Assembly: GCA_023430685.1 (NCBI GenBank) | Contig: JAEYZH010000153.1 | Span: 1-45,072 of the forward strand | Source: Pseudomonadota bacterium | Lineage (GTDB): Bacteria > Pseudomonadota > Gammaproteobacteria > Xanthomonadales > Rhodanobacteraceae | Reading direction: 5' to 3' | DNA: 45,072 bases | In this document: positions 16,220 to 29,360 of the stretch, piece by piece | Position numbering within the stretch: position 1 is the first letter of the stretch | How the letters are laid out: the number at the start of each line of letters is the position of its first letter | The notes under the pieces: model-generated | What the model was told of the DNA's origin: nothing | Database searches by the model: none | The model's input: the letters and a program-made list of their open reading frames with translations, nothing else | Translations under genes and position numbers: made by a program

Positions 16220-17262
16220 GCGCGCATCGGCCGCGGCCGGATGACGCCGGCGCCGTCGCTCGTCGCGATCGTCGGTGTGCCGCGATCGTCCGCTCCCGCG
16301 CCCGTCACCCGGAGCACCGGCCGCGCGTCGAAGGGGATCGATCCCGATCGAAGCGTGCGAAGGCGGTCCTGCTGCTGGCGCTGTTCGCGCTCGCCGCGCA
16401 GTTGGCCGGCGCGCGCGAACGCATCGTCGGACTCCCCTGCGAAGGCTGCGAAGCGGTCTTCGAGGGCCTTCCAGCGACGCCCGCTTCGCGCGCGCGCATC
16501 GCGCCGGCCGGCGAACCGGGCGAGCCGCTCGTCCTCTCGGGCCGCGTACTGGATGCACGCGGCATGCCGCGCACGGGCGTCATCGTCTACGCCTATCACA
16601 CCGACGCGCACGGCTTCTATCCGCCGATTCCGGGCGCACGCGACACGGCCGCGAACCGCCACGGCCGGCTGCGCGGCTGGGCGGTCAGCGACGCCGAAGG
16701 ACGCTACCGTTTCGACACGATCCGCCCCGCGAGCTATCCGACCCGCGACGTGCCCGCCCACATCCACATGCACGTGCTCGAACCCGGCTGCAGCACCTAC
16801 TACATCGACGACGTGCTGTTCACCGACGATCCGCTGTTGACGCCCGCGCAACGCCGAGCGCATGCGAATGGACGTGGCGGCGACGGCATCGTGACGCCGC
16901 TGCGCGTCGCAGGCGGATGGCAGGTCACGCGCGACATCCGTGTCGGAGTCGGGATACCGGGCTACGTCGCGTGCAAGGGTGCCGGCACGGTCGAGCGCGG
17001 CGACCCGGCTTGCGCGGCGCGCGACTCGATGCTTGTCGACCCGCGCACCGCGCCGCTACCACCCGCGCGCTTCGTCGGCATCGATCGTCGACTCGACACG
17101 CGCGCCATCGTCGAGCGACTCGGCCCCGCCGCGCGCGACGTGGGCTCGGGCCTGCACGTGCTCGAATGGGACGTCAGCGACGGACGCAGGTTCCTCGTGT
17201 CCACGGCAGGCGCCTGTGCGATCCCGGTGGCGACCGGCTTCCAGCCGCCCGCTCCGCGCTGA
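16216..17262 (+). CDS. Exported intradiol ring-cleavage dioxygenase-like protein (start uncertain)
   Basis: The recognisable protein begins with an export signal (AVLLLALFALAAQLAGA) coded from about 16363. No ATG lies in frame just before it; the nearest plausible start is the GTG at 16216 overlapping the previous stop, giving 348 residues with a long basic N-terminus. The core matches the dioxygenase_C family: SGRVLDARGMPRTGVIVYAYHTDAHGFYPP, then GWAVSDAEGRYRFDTIRPASYPTRDVPAHIHMHV. The SYP...AHIH pattern supplies a Tyr and His residues of the non-haem Fe(III) site of catechol dioxygenases. Exported members are common in soil bacteria and have little-known substrates. The C-terminal 130 residues are extra and not assigned. 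Confidence 0.75.
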   Translation: MSAHRPRPDDAGAVARRDRRCAAIVRSRARHPEHRPRVEGDRSRSKRAKAVLLLALFALAAQLAGARERIVGLPCEGCEAVFEGLPATPASRARIAPAGEPGEPLVLSGRVLDARGMPRTGVIVYAYHTDAHGFYPPIPGARDTAANRHGRLRGWAVSDAEGRYRFDTIRPASYPTRDVPAHIHMHVLEPGCSTYYIDDVLFTDDPLLTPAQRRAHANGRGGDGIVTPLRVAGGWQVTRDIRVGVGIPGYVACKGAGTVERGDPACAARDSMLVDPRTAPLPPARFVGIDRRLDTRAIVERLGPAARDVGSGLHVLEWDVSDGRRFLVSTAGACAIPVATGFQPPAPR

Positions 17263-17272
17263 AGCACGCGCA

Positions 17273-19162
17273 CTACAGCGGCGGCCGGATCCGCAGCTCC
17301 GGCCGCGGCCGCGGGCCATCCTTCGGATCGTGGTCGAACGGCGGGTACCCGAGCTCTTCGCGCAACGCGGCGTGACGATCGGCGAGCGCGAGCAGGTCGC
17401 GATACGCCGCGAGCGCGGCGTCGCGCTGGCGCACGGACTTGAAGTCGTAGCTCGGCGGATTCGCATGCATCGGTTGCAGGGCGGCGTTGGTGCCGGCCGA
17501 TTCCGCCTCGGCGGCGCGCAGGTCCGCGAGTGCCTCGCCGAGCACGCGCATCGCGACGCGATAGCGCACCCAGCGATGGTTGCGCCAGCCGGTGACCGTG
17601 CCGGGCGGCGGATCGGCCTGCGCATAGTGGTCGAGCAGCAGCTGGCCCGCGCGCTCGCCGCGCACCGCGACGCGCCGGATCAGCGGCGCGCCCATGCGCA
17701 GGTTCAGGCCGCCTTCGGTTGATTCGAGGCGAACCGCGACGATGCGGTCACGATAGCCCGGGATCGCGAGCTGGGTGCTGTCGCTCCAGCCTTGCATCGT
17801 CTCGATGATCGCTCCGATGAAAGCGGCGAGTCCGCGGCGACCGCCGCGCTCGACCTCGATCACGCGCGTGGTCGCTCCGCTGCCGTTGTGCGCGGGCATC
17901 CAGACGTAGTCGTCGGGGTCGACCGGATCCTGCGGGATGAAGCTCGCGTCGACGAGGTTGATGCCGAACGTCGGTCGCGAAGGGACCAGCGCGTCGAAAT
18001 AATGGATCGGGAAGTTGCTGCAGATGCCGCCATCGGAAAACCACACGCGCTCGGCGACGCTGAGCCAGGCGCCGCGCCGCGCGGGATCGGGATACCGGCG
18101 CTGGCGCCACAGCGGCACCGCCGAGAGCAGCAGCGGGAATGCGAGGCTCATGCGCAGCGGCACGAGCACGGGCAGGTCCTGCATCGCGGGCAGGCGATAG
18201 CGGCCCGCGAGCACGCCACCCTCGATGCGGCCGGGCGAATCGGCGATCAGCGCGTCGACGACGATCGGCGGGAACAGGCGACGCATCTCGGCTTCATCGA
18301 AGCAGAACGCCTCGTTCTCGAGCGGAAAGCTGTAGGGCCTGCCATGGCTGAGCGACGTCGTCATCAGGCGCAGGTCGATCGCGCGCAGCCCTGCGCGGTG
18401 GCAGGCCTCGGCCGCGATGTAGTCGGTGCGTCCGCCGGGTCCGCGCCAGAGGTCACCGAAGCGCAGCGGGCGGTCGGCGGGCAGCCCCGCGAGCGATTGC
18501 AGCGTCGCGTGCAGCCACGGCGTCAGCGAGTCCGCGTCGCCGAGGCCGGAGCACAGGCCGTAGCCGTTGGCCGGAATGCGCCGCAGCGCGCTCAGCACGA
18601 TCGCGCTCGCGAGCGCGACAAGGTAGACCACGGTCGCGACGAAGATGCCCGCGAGCAGCGCAGCCCACGAGACCGGATCGTCCCAGACGAAGTCGGTGCG
18701 CGCGAACAGCAGCATGAAGGCCGCCGCGACAACCGCGAGCGCGAGCAACGCGGTCGCCGGGAAACTGCGTACGGCCGCGAGCAGCCAGCGCCACGCGGCG
18801 AGGCCCCAACGCGGCTTTTTCGGCATCAGGCCCGCAACGAGCAAGTCGAACAGTTCGCGCGTCGACGCATCCGGCTGGAACAGGCCGAACAGCCGCGTAT
18901 CGCCTTCGCGGCCCTCCTCCACGGGACTCGCGAGTTCGTCCGGCAAAGCGGCGAGGCGATCGAATCCGCCCCCTGCGCGTCCGTACTCGGCCGCCGCTGC
19001 CGCGGCCGCCGCGATCGCACCCGCGGACGCGCCGCCGAGCGCACGCAACCGGTAATGCCGCGCGAGTTTCGCGATCGCGCGCGGATAGACGATGCCGCTC
19101 GTGATGCCGCCCTTCATGACGACGTCGCATTCGGGATGCTGCACGCCTGCCGTCGGTTCCAT
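17273..19162 (-). CDS. Patatin-like phospholipase with internal membrane helices
   Basis: 629 residues. Patatin motifs are all present: the oxyanion-hole Gly stretch (KGGITSGIVYP, residues 17-27), nucleophile elbow GASAG with Ser46, and the SDGG motif with Asp377. A Ser-Asp dyad lipid acyl hydrolase is therefore expected. The unusual point is a hydrophobic insert between the two catalytic residues: two membrane helices at about 134-153 and 165-192. The enzyme is probably anchored in the inner membrane with its active site in the cytoplasm. Long patatin proteins of this kind include the SuhR type. It lies downstream of the serine hydrolase gene on the same strand, 119 bases apart. A 9-bp palindrome (17281-17306) overlaps its last codons. 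Confidence 0.82.
   Translation of the reverse strand: MEPTAGVQHPECDVVMKGGITSGIVYPRAIAKLARHYRLRALGGASAGAIAAAAAAAAEYGRAGGGFDRLAALPDELASPVEEGREGDTRLFGLFQPDASTRELFDLLVAGLMPKKPRWGLAAWRWLLAAVRSFPATALLALAVVAAAFMLLFARTDFVWDDPVSWAALLAGIFVATVVYLVALASAIVLSALRRIPANGYGLCSGLGDADSLTPWLHATLQSLAGLPADRPLRFGDLWRGPGGRTDYIAAEACHRAGLRAIDLRLMTTSLSHGRPYSFPLENEAFCFDEAEMRRLFPPIVVDALIADSPGRIEGGVLAGRYRLPAMQDLPVLVPLRMSLAFPLLLSAVPLWRQRRYPDPARRGAWLSVAERVWFSDGGICSNFPIHYFDALVPSRPTFGINLVDASFIPQDPVDPDDYVWMPAHNGSGATTRVIEVERGGRRGLAAFIGAIIETMQGWSDSTQLAIPGYRDRIVAVRLESTEGGLNLRMGAPLIRRVAVRGERAGQLLLDHYAQADPPPGTVTGWRNHRWVRYRVAMRVLGEALADLRAAEAESAGTNAALQPMHANPPSYDFKSVRQRDAALAAYRDLLALADRHAALREELGYPPFDHDPKDGPRPRPELRIRPPL
17281..17306. terminator. 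Hairpin at the convergent end of the dioxygenase-like and patatin genes
   Basis: GCGGCCGGA and TCCGGCCGC form a 9-bp stem with an 8-base loop, 18 bases past the stop of the plus-strand gene and inside the final codons of the minus-strand gene. There is no T-run. It may end plus-strand transcription, or may simply reflect coding for Arg/Pro-rich sequence. Confidence 0.25.
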
Positions 19163-19281
19163 GTGCGGCCCTCGCCATCGCGCTTCATCGCGCGCGGACA
19201 CGATACCGCCGCCGACCCGTCGCCGCCGCGGCGTGCGCCACGGACCGCGCGTCGTCTCGCGCGCTGCCCCGCCCCGGCGCG

Positions 19282-20439
19282 TCAGCCGCGCGGCGCGGAA
19301 GCCCGATCGGCGCTTCGCGGTGGCCCGCGCCGCGGAGGCCGCATGTCGGGGCCGCCGTGCGCGGCGATCCGTTCGAACAGGTCGCGCACGAGCGGCGTCG
19401 AACGCGGTTGATCGGCATTGGCCATCACGACCACGACCCATCCGGATTCGCGTGTCGCCCAGAACTCGACGCCGACGCCGGGCGCGCCGCCCGGATGACC
19501 CCAGACGAGGTCTCCACCCGCTGCGTAACGCAGGATGCCGAGTCCCTGCGGCGCACGCGTGCCTTCGGGCGGCGCAACCGCTGCGAACAGGAGGTCGAGC
19601 GACCTCGGCGCGAGCAGCACGCCCGATGCGAGCGCGCGCTGGAAGCGCAGCAGGTCGCGCGGCGTCGAATAGCCGCCGCCAGCGGAACCGCCGCGCGGCT
19701 CGGGCATCGGCAGCAAGCGCCCACGGTCCGGCCCGGTGCCGCCCGCATGCGGACGCGCGGCGCCGTCGGCGAGGCCGTCGAGCGCGAAGTATCCGCTTGC
19801 GTCCATGCGCGCCGGCGCGAACACGTGGCGGGTGATGTAGGCGTAGAAGTCCTCGCCCGAGACGGCCTCGACGACGAGGCCGAGCAGCAGGTAGCCGCTG
19901 TTGCTGTAGCGCCACGCGCTGCCCGGCTCGAATTCGGGTTCGTCGAGCAGCAGCGGCCGGTAATCGGACAGCACCTGCAGGCGCGGGCGCAGCGCATCGA
20001 ACGCGAGGCCCCAGTACGCGCCGAGGCCGGACGTGTGCATCAGCAACTGGCGGATCGTCACGCGCTCGCGCACGCTCGCGACAGGCCAATCGCGCAGGTA
20101 GCGCCCGACGGGCGCGTCGAGGTCGAGCGCTCCGGCCTGCGCGAGTTGCAGAATCGCGACGATCGTGAACAGTTTTCCGGTCGAGGCGAGGTTGAAGCGT
20201 GTGTCCGCGCGCACCGGCACGCCGCTGGCGGGATCCGCGAGCCCGATTGCTGCTTCGTATCGCACCCGCGTGCCGTCGGCGACGAGCACGCTGCCGCTGA
20301 AACCTTCGGCGGCCGCCTGCGCGACGCGCTCGGCGAGCGCGGCCTCGAGCGCGCTCGCCTCGGCATCGGCGAGCACGGGCGCTCCGCCGAACGCGCACGC
20401 GATACCGAGGAAAACGGCGGGCAGGGTCGTTCGGCGCAT
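19282..20439 (-). CDS. Exported serine hydrolase (class C beta-lactamase / DD-peptidase fold)
   Basis: 385 residues. A signal peptide (MRRTTLPAVFLGIACAFGGAPVLA) precedes the beta-lactamase-related domain: catalytic STGK at 86-89, YSN at 178-180 and HPGG at about 315-318, the three canonical motifs of the family. Such periplasmic enzymes are usually esterases, D-aminopeptidases or carboxypeptidases rather than true beta-lactamases. The C-terminal 20 residues (RPPRRGPPRSADRASAPRG) are low-complexity. It lies on the same strand as glnE and the DUF808 gene, 109 bases downstream of the latter, so it may have its own promoter. Substrate unknown. Confidence 0.9.
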   Translation of the reverse strand: MRRTTLPAVFLGIACAFGGAPVLADAEASALEAALAERVAQAAAEGFSGSVLVADGTRVRYEAAIGLADPASGVPVRADTRFNLASTGKLFTIVAILQLAQAGALDLDAPVGRYLRDWPVASVRERVTIRQLLMHTSGLGAYWGLAFDALRPRLQVLSDYRPLLLDEPEFEPGSAWRYSNSGYLLLGLVVEAVSGEDFYAYITRHVFAPARMDASGYFALDGLADGAARPHAGGTGPDRGRLLPMPEPRGGSAGGGYSTPRDLLRFQRALASGVLLAPRSLDLLFAAVAPPEGTRAPQGLGILRYAAGGDLVWGHPGGAPGVGVEFWATRESGWVVVVMANADQPRSTPLVRDLFERIAAHGGPDMRPPRRGPPRSADRASAPRG

Positions 20440-20548
20440 TGCAGGGGATCCCGTACGGAAGACGACACGCGCGGCGTGCCGCTGCCGCGCGCGCCTGCAG
20501 GCCGATTGTGTCCGATGCGGGTCGCGCGGGCGCGCGCGCAGCGGGCGC

Positions 20549-21466
<918 letters not shown>

Positions 21467-21507
21467 GCGTCGGGATTCCTCGGGTCAGGGGCGCTGATTC
21501 TCGCCGA

Positions 21508-24438
21508 TCACGAAGGCGACTGCGCGTCGACCGCCAGTCCGTGCCGCGCGAGCACCGAACGGACCGGCGCGGTCTCGCGCTCGAGCTCGTCGCTGCGCGG
21601 CACCACGCGCGGACGCGCGTCGAGCGTGCAGCGCACCGCGCGCGCGAGCAGCGCGGCGTGCGACTGCGCGAGCGCCGACGCATCGCCGGGGTCGAGCACG
21701 CCGGCCGTGCGGGCGGCGACGACCAGGTCGGCCGAGTTGCCGCTCGCGAGCAGCGCCGGATGGCTTGCCGCGTGGCGCAGCACCAGCCACTGCAGCAGGA
21801 ACTCGATGTCGACGAGCCCGCCTGCGCCCTGCTTGAGGTCGAAGCGTGCCGCGTCGGAACGGTCGCGTTCGGCGCGCCAGCGCTCGCGCATCGCGGCGAT
21901 GTCGCCGAGCAAGCTATCGGGATCTCGATCGACCGCGAGCAGTTCGGCGCGCAGGAGCGCGAAGCGGCGCGACAGCGCGGCATCGCCCGCGATCGCGCGC
22001 GCGCGCACCAAGGCCTGCAGCTCCCAGGTCCAGGCGCGCTCGCGCTGGTAGGCCGCGTAGGCATCGAGGCTCTGCACCAGCATACCCTTGCTGCCGTCGG
22101 GCCGCAGGCGCACGTCGACTTCGTAGAGCCGACCCGAGCGCGTGAGCATGCCGAGCAGGTGCACGATGCGCTGCGCGAGCCGCGCGTACCAGCGGGTGCC
22201 GTCGATCGGCTTGGGCCCGTCCGATTCGCCGCGCGCTCGCGCCGGATCGTAGAGGAACACGAGGTCGAGATCGGAGCCGAAGCCGAGCTCGGCGCCGCCG
22301 AGGCTGCCGTAGGCGACGACTGCAAGTCCGGAGGGTGAGGCAGCGGCCAGCGAGCGCGCCGCGCCTGTGGACGCGGCCACCGTCGCGCCCGCGAGCAACG
22401 ACGCATCGCCCCGGGGCCATCCGTGCGCCGCCGCGAGTTCGCGTTCGGCGATGCGCAACACCGCGCGCAACACCGAGGCGGCCACTTCGGACAGGTTGCG
22501 CGCGGCGGTGATCGCGTCGAGGCGCCGGCCGATGAACGCGAGGCCGATGCGGAACAGCGCCGACTGGCGAACTTCCTGGATCGCATCGATCTCGGCCTCG
22601 GGGTCGGCGTCGCCGAGGGTCGCGAGCCGGCGTGCGAGTTCGTCGTCGAGGTCACGCGCGGGCATCGCGTCGACGCGATCGTCGAACAGGTCGTCGAGCA
22701 GCATCGGATGCGCCACCACGCGATCTGCAAGGAACGCACTCGCGGAGAACACCGCGGCAAGCCGCTTCATCGCGGCCGGCTGTTCGTCGAGCAGCGCGAG
22801 ATAGACCGAGCGACGCGCGACCGCCTGCACGAGACGCAGCAGGCGCACCAGGCAGCGCAGGGGTTCGGGCTGCGCTGCCGCCGCGGCGAAGATCGCGGGC
22901 ATCACGCGATCGAGTCGCTCGCGCGCGCGCGCCGACATCGTGCGCAGCGCGCTGCCGCCGACCAGGGCTTCGAGCTCGGCCACCGCTTCGCCCGCGGGCG
23001 CGAAACCCGCGGACTCGAGCATCGCCGGGTCGATGCCGTCGCCTACGACGAGCCGGCGCCAGAACGCCGGCCATTCGGCCTGCTCGCGACGCGCGTCGCC
23101 ACGCGCCTCGACCGCCATCAACGCGGCGAACTCCTCGGCGACCGCGCCCCGATGCGCCTCGAGTTCGCGCGCGAGCGCCTCCCAGTCGCGATGCCCCAGC
23201 GCGAGCGCGATGCGTTCGCGCGTCGCGGCGTCGACCGGGATCTCGTGCGTCTGCTGGTCGCCGAACATCTGCACGCGGTTCTCGAGCCGGCGCAGGAACC
23301 GGTACGCCTCGCGCAGGCGCCGCGCGCGGCCACCCGGGATGAAGCCGAGTTGCTCGCAGGCCGCAAGCGCGGGCAACAGGCCGCGCACGCGCAGCGTCGG
23401 CTCGCGCCCGCCGCGGATCAGCTGCACGAGTTGCACGATGAACTCGATCTCGCGGATGCCGCCCGGACCGAGCTTGAGATGGTCGGACAGATCCTTGCGC
23501 GCGACCTCGGCATCGATCAGCGCCTTCATCTCGCGCAGGCCTGCGAACGCGCCATAGTCGAGGTAGCGCCGGAACACGAACGGGCGCAACGTGTCGAGCA
23601 TGCGCGCGCCCGCGGCGCGATCGCCGGCGGCCGGTCGTGCCTTGATCCACGCATAGCGTTCCCAGTCGCGCCCCTCGCGCTGGAAGTACTGCTCCATCGC
23701 GATGAACGAGAGCGCGGGCCGACCTGCATTGCCGAACGGGCGCAGGCGCAGGTCGACGCGGTAGACGTAGCCATCCGCATCGCGCCCCGCGATCAGCGCA
23801 ACCAGCGCCTGGCCGATGCGCGCGTAGTACGCACCGGCGTCGAGCGGACGTGCGCCATCGCTGCTGCCGCCTTCGGCGTACGCGAACACGAGATCGACAT
23901 CGGACGAGAAGTTGAGCTCGCTGCCGCCGAGCTTGCCGAGCGCGAACACGACCAGGCGCTGGGGTTGCCCGTTCGCCGCGCGCACCACGCCGTGGCGCTG
24001 CGCGACCTCGTGTTCGGCGCCACGCAGCGCGGCCTCGAGGCAGGCATCGGCGAGCACCGAGGCGCCTGCGAGCGTGGTTTCCACGCCGTCGGCGCCGTTG
24101 ACGTCGCGCCAGATCAGCCGCAGCGCTTCGCGCAGGCGGAAGCGGCGCAGTTCCAGCCGCAGCTCGTCGCCTTGCAACGCCATCAAGGGACCGGCGCGTG
24201 CGTCGGCATGGCGGGGGTCACTCATCAGCAGCAGCAAATCGGGCCCGAGCAGGCCAGGATCGCGCAGGAAGCTCTGGTACGCGAAATCGCTTGCGAGCAG
24301 CACGCGCTGCAGGTGGTCGTCGACGCCCGCGTCGTCGTGGAACGGCACGGCGGCCTCGCGGCACGCGGCCTCGAGCCGTGACAGGCGATCGTTCAGGAAA
24401 GCGGCGACCGGGCGCGGCCACTGGGCGGGTTGCAGCAT
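21508..24438 (-). CDS. glnE: Bifunctional glutamine synthetase adenylyltransferase/adenylyl-removing enzyme
   Basis: 976 residues. Two nucleotidyltransferase domains are visible, each with the G-S/G-D-x-D metal-binding motif: GSELNFSSDVDLVFAY at about 172-187 (deadenylylation half) and GGAELGFGSDLDLVFLY at about 690 (adenylylation half). Each is followed by a helical PII-response region (for example GPGGIREIEFIVQ and GAGGLVDIEFLLQ). GlnE adds AMP to, or removes it from, a Tyr of glutamine synthetase under PII control, setting ammonia assimilation. Length is in the family range. ATG 24438 fits the family; an in-frame extension upstream lacks support. A promoter-like CTGACG-18-CACAAT ends 6 bases before the ATG, implying a very short or absent leader. 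Confidence 0.97.
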   Translation of the reverse strand: MLQPAQWPRPVAAFLNDRLSRLEAACREAAVPFHDDAGVDDHLQRVLLASDFAYQSFLRDPGLLGPDLLLLMSDPRHADARAGPLMALQGDELRLELRRFRLREALRLIWRDVNGADGVETTLAGASVLADACLEAALRGAEHEVAQRHGVVRAANGQPQRLVVFALGKLGGSELNFSSDVDLVFAYAEGGSSDGARPLDAGAYYARIGQALVALIAGRDADGYVYRVDLRLRPFGNAGRPALSFIAMEQYFQREGRDWERYAWIKARPAAGDRAAGARMLDTLRPFVFRRYLDYGAFAGLREMKALIDAEVARKDLSDHLKLGPGGIREIEFIVQLVQLIRGGREPTLRVRGLLPALAACEQLGFIPGGRARRLREAYRFLRRLENRVQMFGDQQTHEIPVDAATRERIALALGHRDWEALARELEAHRGAVAEEFAALMAVEARGDARREQAEWPAFWRRLVVGDGIDPAMLESAGFAPAGEAVAELEALVGGSALRTMSARARERLDRVMPAIFAAAAAQPEPLRCLVRLLRLVQAVARRSVYLALLDEQPAAMKRLAAVFSASAFLADRVVAHPMLLDDLFDDRVDAMPARDLDDELARRLATLGDADPEAEIDAIQEVRQSALFRIGLAFIGRRLDAITAARNLSEVAASVLRAVLRIAERELAAAHGWPRGDASLLAGATVAASTGAARSLAAASPSGLAVVAYGSLGGAELGFGSDLDLVFLYDPARARGESDGPKPIDGTRWYARLAQRIVHLLGMLTRSGRLYEVDVRLRPDGSKGMLVQSLDAYAAYQRERAWTWELQALVRARAIAGDAALSRRFALLRAELLAVDRDPDSLLGDIAAMRERWRAERDRSDAARFDLKQGAGGLVDIEFLLQWLVLRHAASHPALLASGNSADLVVAARTAGVLDPGDASALAQSHAALLARAVRCTLDARPRVVPRSDELERETAPVRSVLARHGLAVDAQSPS

Positions 24439-24444
24439 GCGCTG

Positions 24445-24474
24445 ATTGTGGCAGCAGCCGGCGCGTCGCGTCAG
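24445..24474 (-). promoter_or_regulatory. Candidate glnE promoter
   Basis: On the minus strand, CTGACG (24474-24469), an 18-base spacer and CACAAT (24450-24445) match four of six bases each of the -35 and -10 consensus. The -10 ends 6 bases before the glnE ATG, so the transcript would be leaderless. Confidence 0.35.
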
Positions 24475-24558
24475 CCGCAGCCGGCGCCCGCGCGACACCG
24501 ATCCTGACGATCGGTTAACGCGCCGTTGCCGCTGTCATGGCATTGTCGCGCCCCTGTC

Positions 24559-26388
24559 ATGAGAACGACCCTTTTCCCCTCGTTCACCGCCCGCTGGCTC
24601 GGGCGCCCGCCGCTCCTGCGCGAAAGCGTGGGCGTGGTCGCGTGCGTGCTGATGCTGATGCTGCTGGTGGCGCGACTGGACCCGGGGATCGAACTGTCGG
24701 GAGCCGGGCTGCGCGACGGCCTGCGGCTGCTGATGCTGAACATGGTGCCGGCACTCGCGCTGTTCTCGCTGCTGCTCGCGCTGACGCGGCGACTCCTGCT
24801 GTCGAGCTGGCTGGTGCTGCTGTCGATCGGCGCGCTGTACGGCGCCAACACCGCCAAGCTCGGCATGCTCGAAACCCCGCTGCTGCCGGCTGACCTGCGT
24901 TTCCTCGCCGAGCCCGGCCCCGCGATCGAGCTGTTCTCCAAGTACCTGCACGTCGACGCGTTGCGCTGGGTGCTGATCGCGATCGGCGCGGCGCTGACCG
25001 TCGCGCTCGTGCGCGAGCGCCCGCTGAAGGCCTTGGCCGGGTGGCGTGCGCTGGCGCTCGGCGCCGCGACCTGCGTGCTGGGTGCGAGCCTGATGGCCGG
25101 CGCCTCGCCGTGGCGTCGCGTGTACCAGTCGGCCGAAGCGACGTTCCAGCCGTGGGCGCTGACCGAAAGCTCGGTGCACACCGGACTGATCGGCAGCCTG
25201 CTGCTGTACCACTGGCAGATCGGCGGCGGCGACGTGCCGTCGGCCGACCGCGCGGCCGCGGTCGCGCTGCTCTCGGCGCATGCGCCCGAGCTGCGTGCAG
25301 GCCTCGCGAACGCGACGCGCGCCGAGGAGCTGCCCGACATCGTCGTGGTGCAGAGCGAATCGCTGTTCGACCCGGCGCGCCTCGAAGGCGTGCTCAGCGG
25401 GCGCTGGCTGCCGCAGTTCCATCGCCTCGCGCGCAAGTCGAGCCATGGCGAGCTGACCGTGCCGACCTTCGTCGGCGGCACGATCCGCACCGAGTTCGAG
25501 GTGCTGACCGGCGCTCCGCTCGCGAGCCTCGGCGGCGTGCAGTACCCGTGGCTGGAGCTGTCGCTCGACCACTACCCGGGCATCACGAGCGTGCTCGGCG
25601 AGCGCGGTTACCGCCGCCTCGCGGTGCATCCGAACGCGGCCGCGTTCTGGAACCGCTCGCGCGCCTATCCCGCGCTCGGCTTCGACCGCTTCATCGATGG
25701 CAGCGCGTTCGATCCGGAACGCATCGTCGGCCTGTTCACCTCCGACGAGGCGATGACCGACCGCGTGCTCGAGGAGCTCTCCGACGACGGCCCGCCGCAA
25801 TTCCTGTTCGCGGTGAGCATGGAAAACCACGGTCCATTCGACTGGCGCCCGAACCTCGACCAGGAGCGTCTCGCGAAACTGCCGATGCCCGAGCAGCTCG
25901 ACGCGGGCGGCCGCCTGTGGTTCGGCAATTACCTGTACCTGCTCGACGACGCCGACCGCGAACTCGGCCGCCTCGCGAACGCATTGGCCAAGCGCGAGCG
26001 GCGCACGCTGCTGCTGTTCTACGGCGACCACCTGCCGGGGCTTGCGCCCGTGTACTTCCAGCTCGGCTTCGACGATGGCCGCGATGCAGACCAGCAGCCG
26101 GTGCCGTGGCTGCTGTTCGACAGCAAGAATCCGCGCCAGCATCGCCGTGACGCGCATGCGTGGATGCTGCCGGCGCTGCTGCTCGACGCGGCCGGCATCC
26201 GCGACGACGCCTACTTCAACCTGCTCGCCTCGCTCGCGCGCTCGCCGGACTTCGACCCGGACGATCCTGCCACCGCCGCCGGCATGCACGCGATCGCGCG
26301 CCTGCACCTGCGCGGCGAACTCGACGACGTGCTCGGCGAAACGCTCGGCCTCGCGGCGCTGCCCGGCAGCGCACCCGACCGCGGCTGA
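24559..26388 (+). CDS. LtaS/OpgB-like sulfatase-fold phosphoglycerol or phosphoethanolamine transferase
   Basis: 609 residues. About five membrane helices occupy the first 185 residues. A periplasmic alkaline-phosphatase/sulfatase domain follows, with PDIVVVQSES (metal ligand Glu267), the nucleophile region GGTIRTEFEVLTG (Thr308 or Thr311), MENHGPF, and the C-terminal FYGDHLPG metal site. This is the layout of lipoteichoic-acid synthase and of its Gram-negative relatives, which move phosphoglycerol or phosphoethanolamine from phospholipids to periplasmic glucans, LPS or other glycans. The acceptor cannot be told from sequence. It is divergent from glnE across a 120-base gap and stands alone. 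ATG 24559 is chosen because the open frame upstream is short and lacks a binding site. Confidence 0.9.
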   Translation: MRTTLFPSFTARWLGRPPLLRESVGVVACVLMLMLLVARLDPGIELSGAGLRDGLRLLMLNMVPALALFSLLLALTRRLLLSSWLVLLSIGALYGANTAKLGMLETPLLPADLRFLAEPGPAIELFSKYLHVDALRWVLIAIGAALTVALVRERPLKALAGWRALALGAATCVLGASLMAGASPWRRVYQSAEATFQPWALTESSVHTGLIGSLLLYHWQIGGGDVPSADRAAAVALLSAHAPELRAGLANATRAEELPDIVVVQSESLFDPARLEGVLSGRWLPQFHRLARKSSHGELTVPTFVGGTIRTEFEVLTGAPLASLGGVQYPWLELSLDHYPGITSVLGERGYRRLAVHPNAAAFWNRSRAYPALGFDRFIDGSAFDPERIVGLFTSDEAMTDRVLEELSDDGPPQFLFAVSMENHGPFDWRPNLDQERLAKLPMPEQLDAGGRLWFGNYLYLLDDADRELGRLANALAKRERRTLLLFYGDHLPGLAPVYFQLGFDDGRDADQQPVPWLLFDSKNPRQHRRDAHAWMLPALLLDAAGIRDDAYFNLLASLARSPDFDPDDPATAAGMHAIARLHLRGELDDVLGETLGLAALPGSAPDRG

Positions 26389-26449
26389 TCCGCGCCGCGT
26401 CCCGAAGTCGGTAGCCGGGCCCCTGCCCCGCGCACGATCCAGCCCGCGC

Positions 26450-26455
26450 TAGACT
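26450..26455 (+). promoter_or_regulatory. -10 box in recurrent GCGCTAGACTGAGG promoter element, kinase gene
   Basis: TAGACT within GCGCTAGACTGAGGC, followed 5 bases later by an in-frame GTG (26461). The same box, at the same spacing, precedes the ECF sigma gene at 11947. It either drives a leaderless mRNA starting at that GTG or gives a 60-base leader for the ATG at 26521. Confidence 0.5.
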
Positions 26456-26520
26456 GAGGCGTGTCCCAACCGGGCCCGTTCCGGCGTTCACGCAGGAATG
26501 ACCGACTTCGCGAGCCTTGC

Positions 26521-29325
<2,805 letters not shown>

Positions 29326-29360
29326 GCGCGGCGTCCGCTTCTGCCCTTGCGCTGGTGCTG

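Noticed and set aside
19282..20439. True beta-lactamase (resistance gene)
   Set aside because: The motifs (STGK, YSN, HPGG) are shared with esterases and D-aminopeptidases. The third motif is not KTG, and no AmpR-type regulator is nearby.
24559..26388. Lipoteichoic acid synthase in the strict sense
   Set aside because: The organism appears Gram-negative, so lipoteichoic acid is not expected. The fold is shared with Gram-negative phosphoglycerol and phosphoethanolamine transferases.
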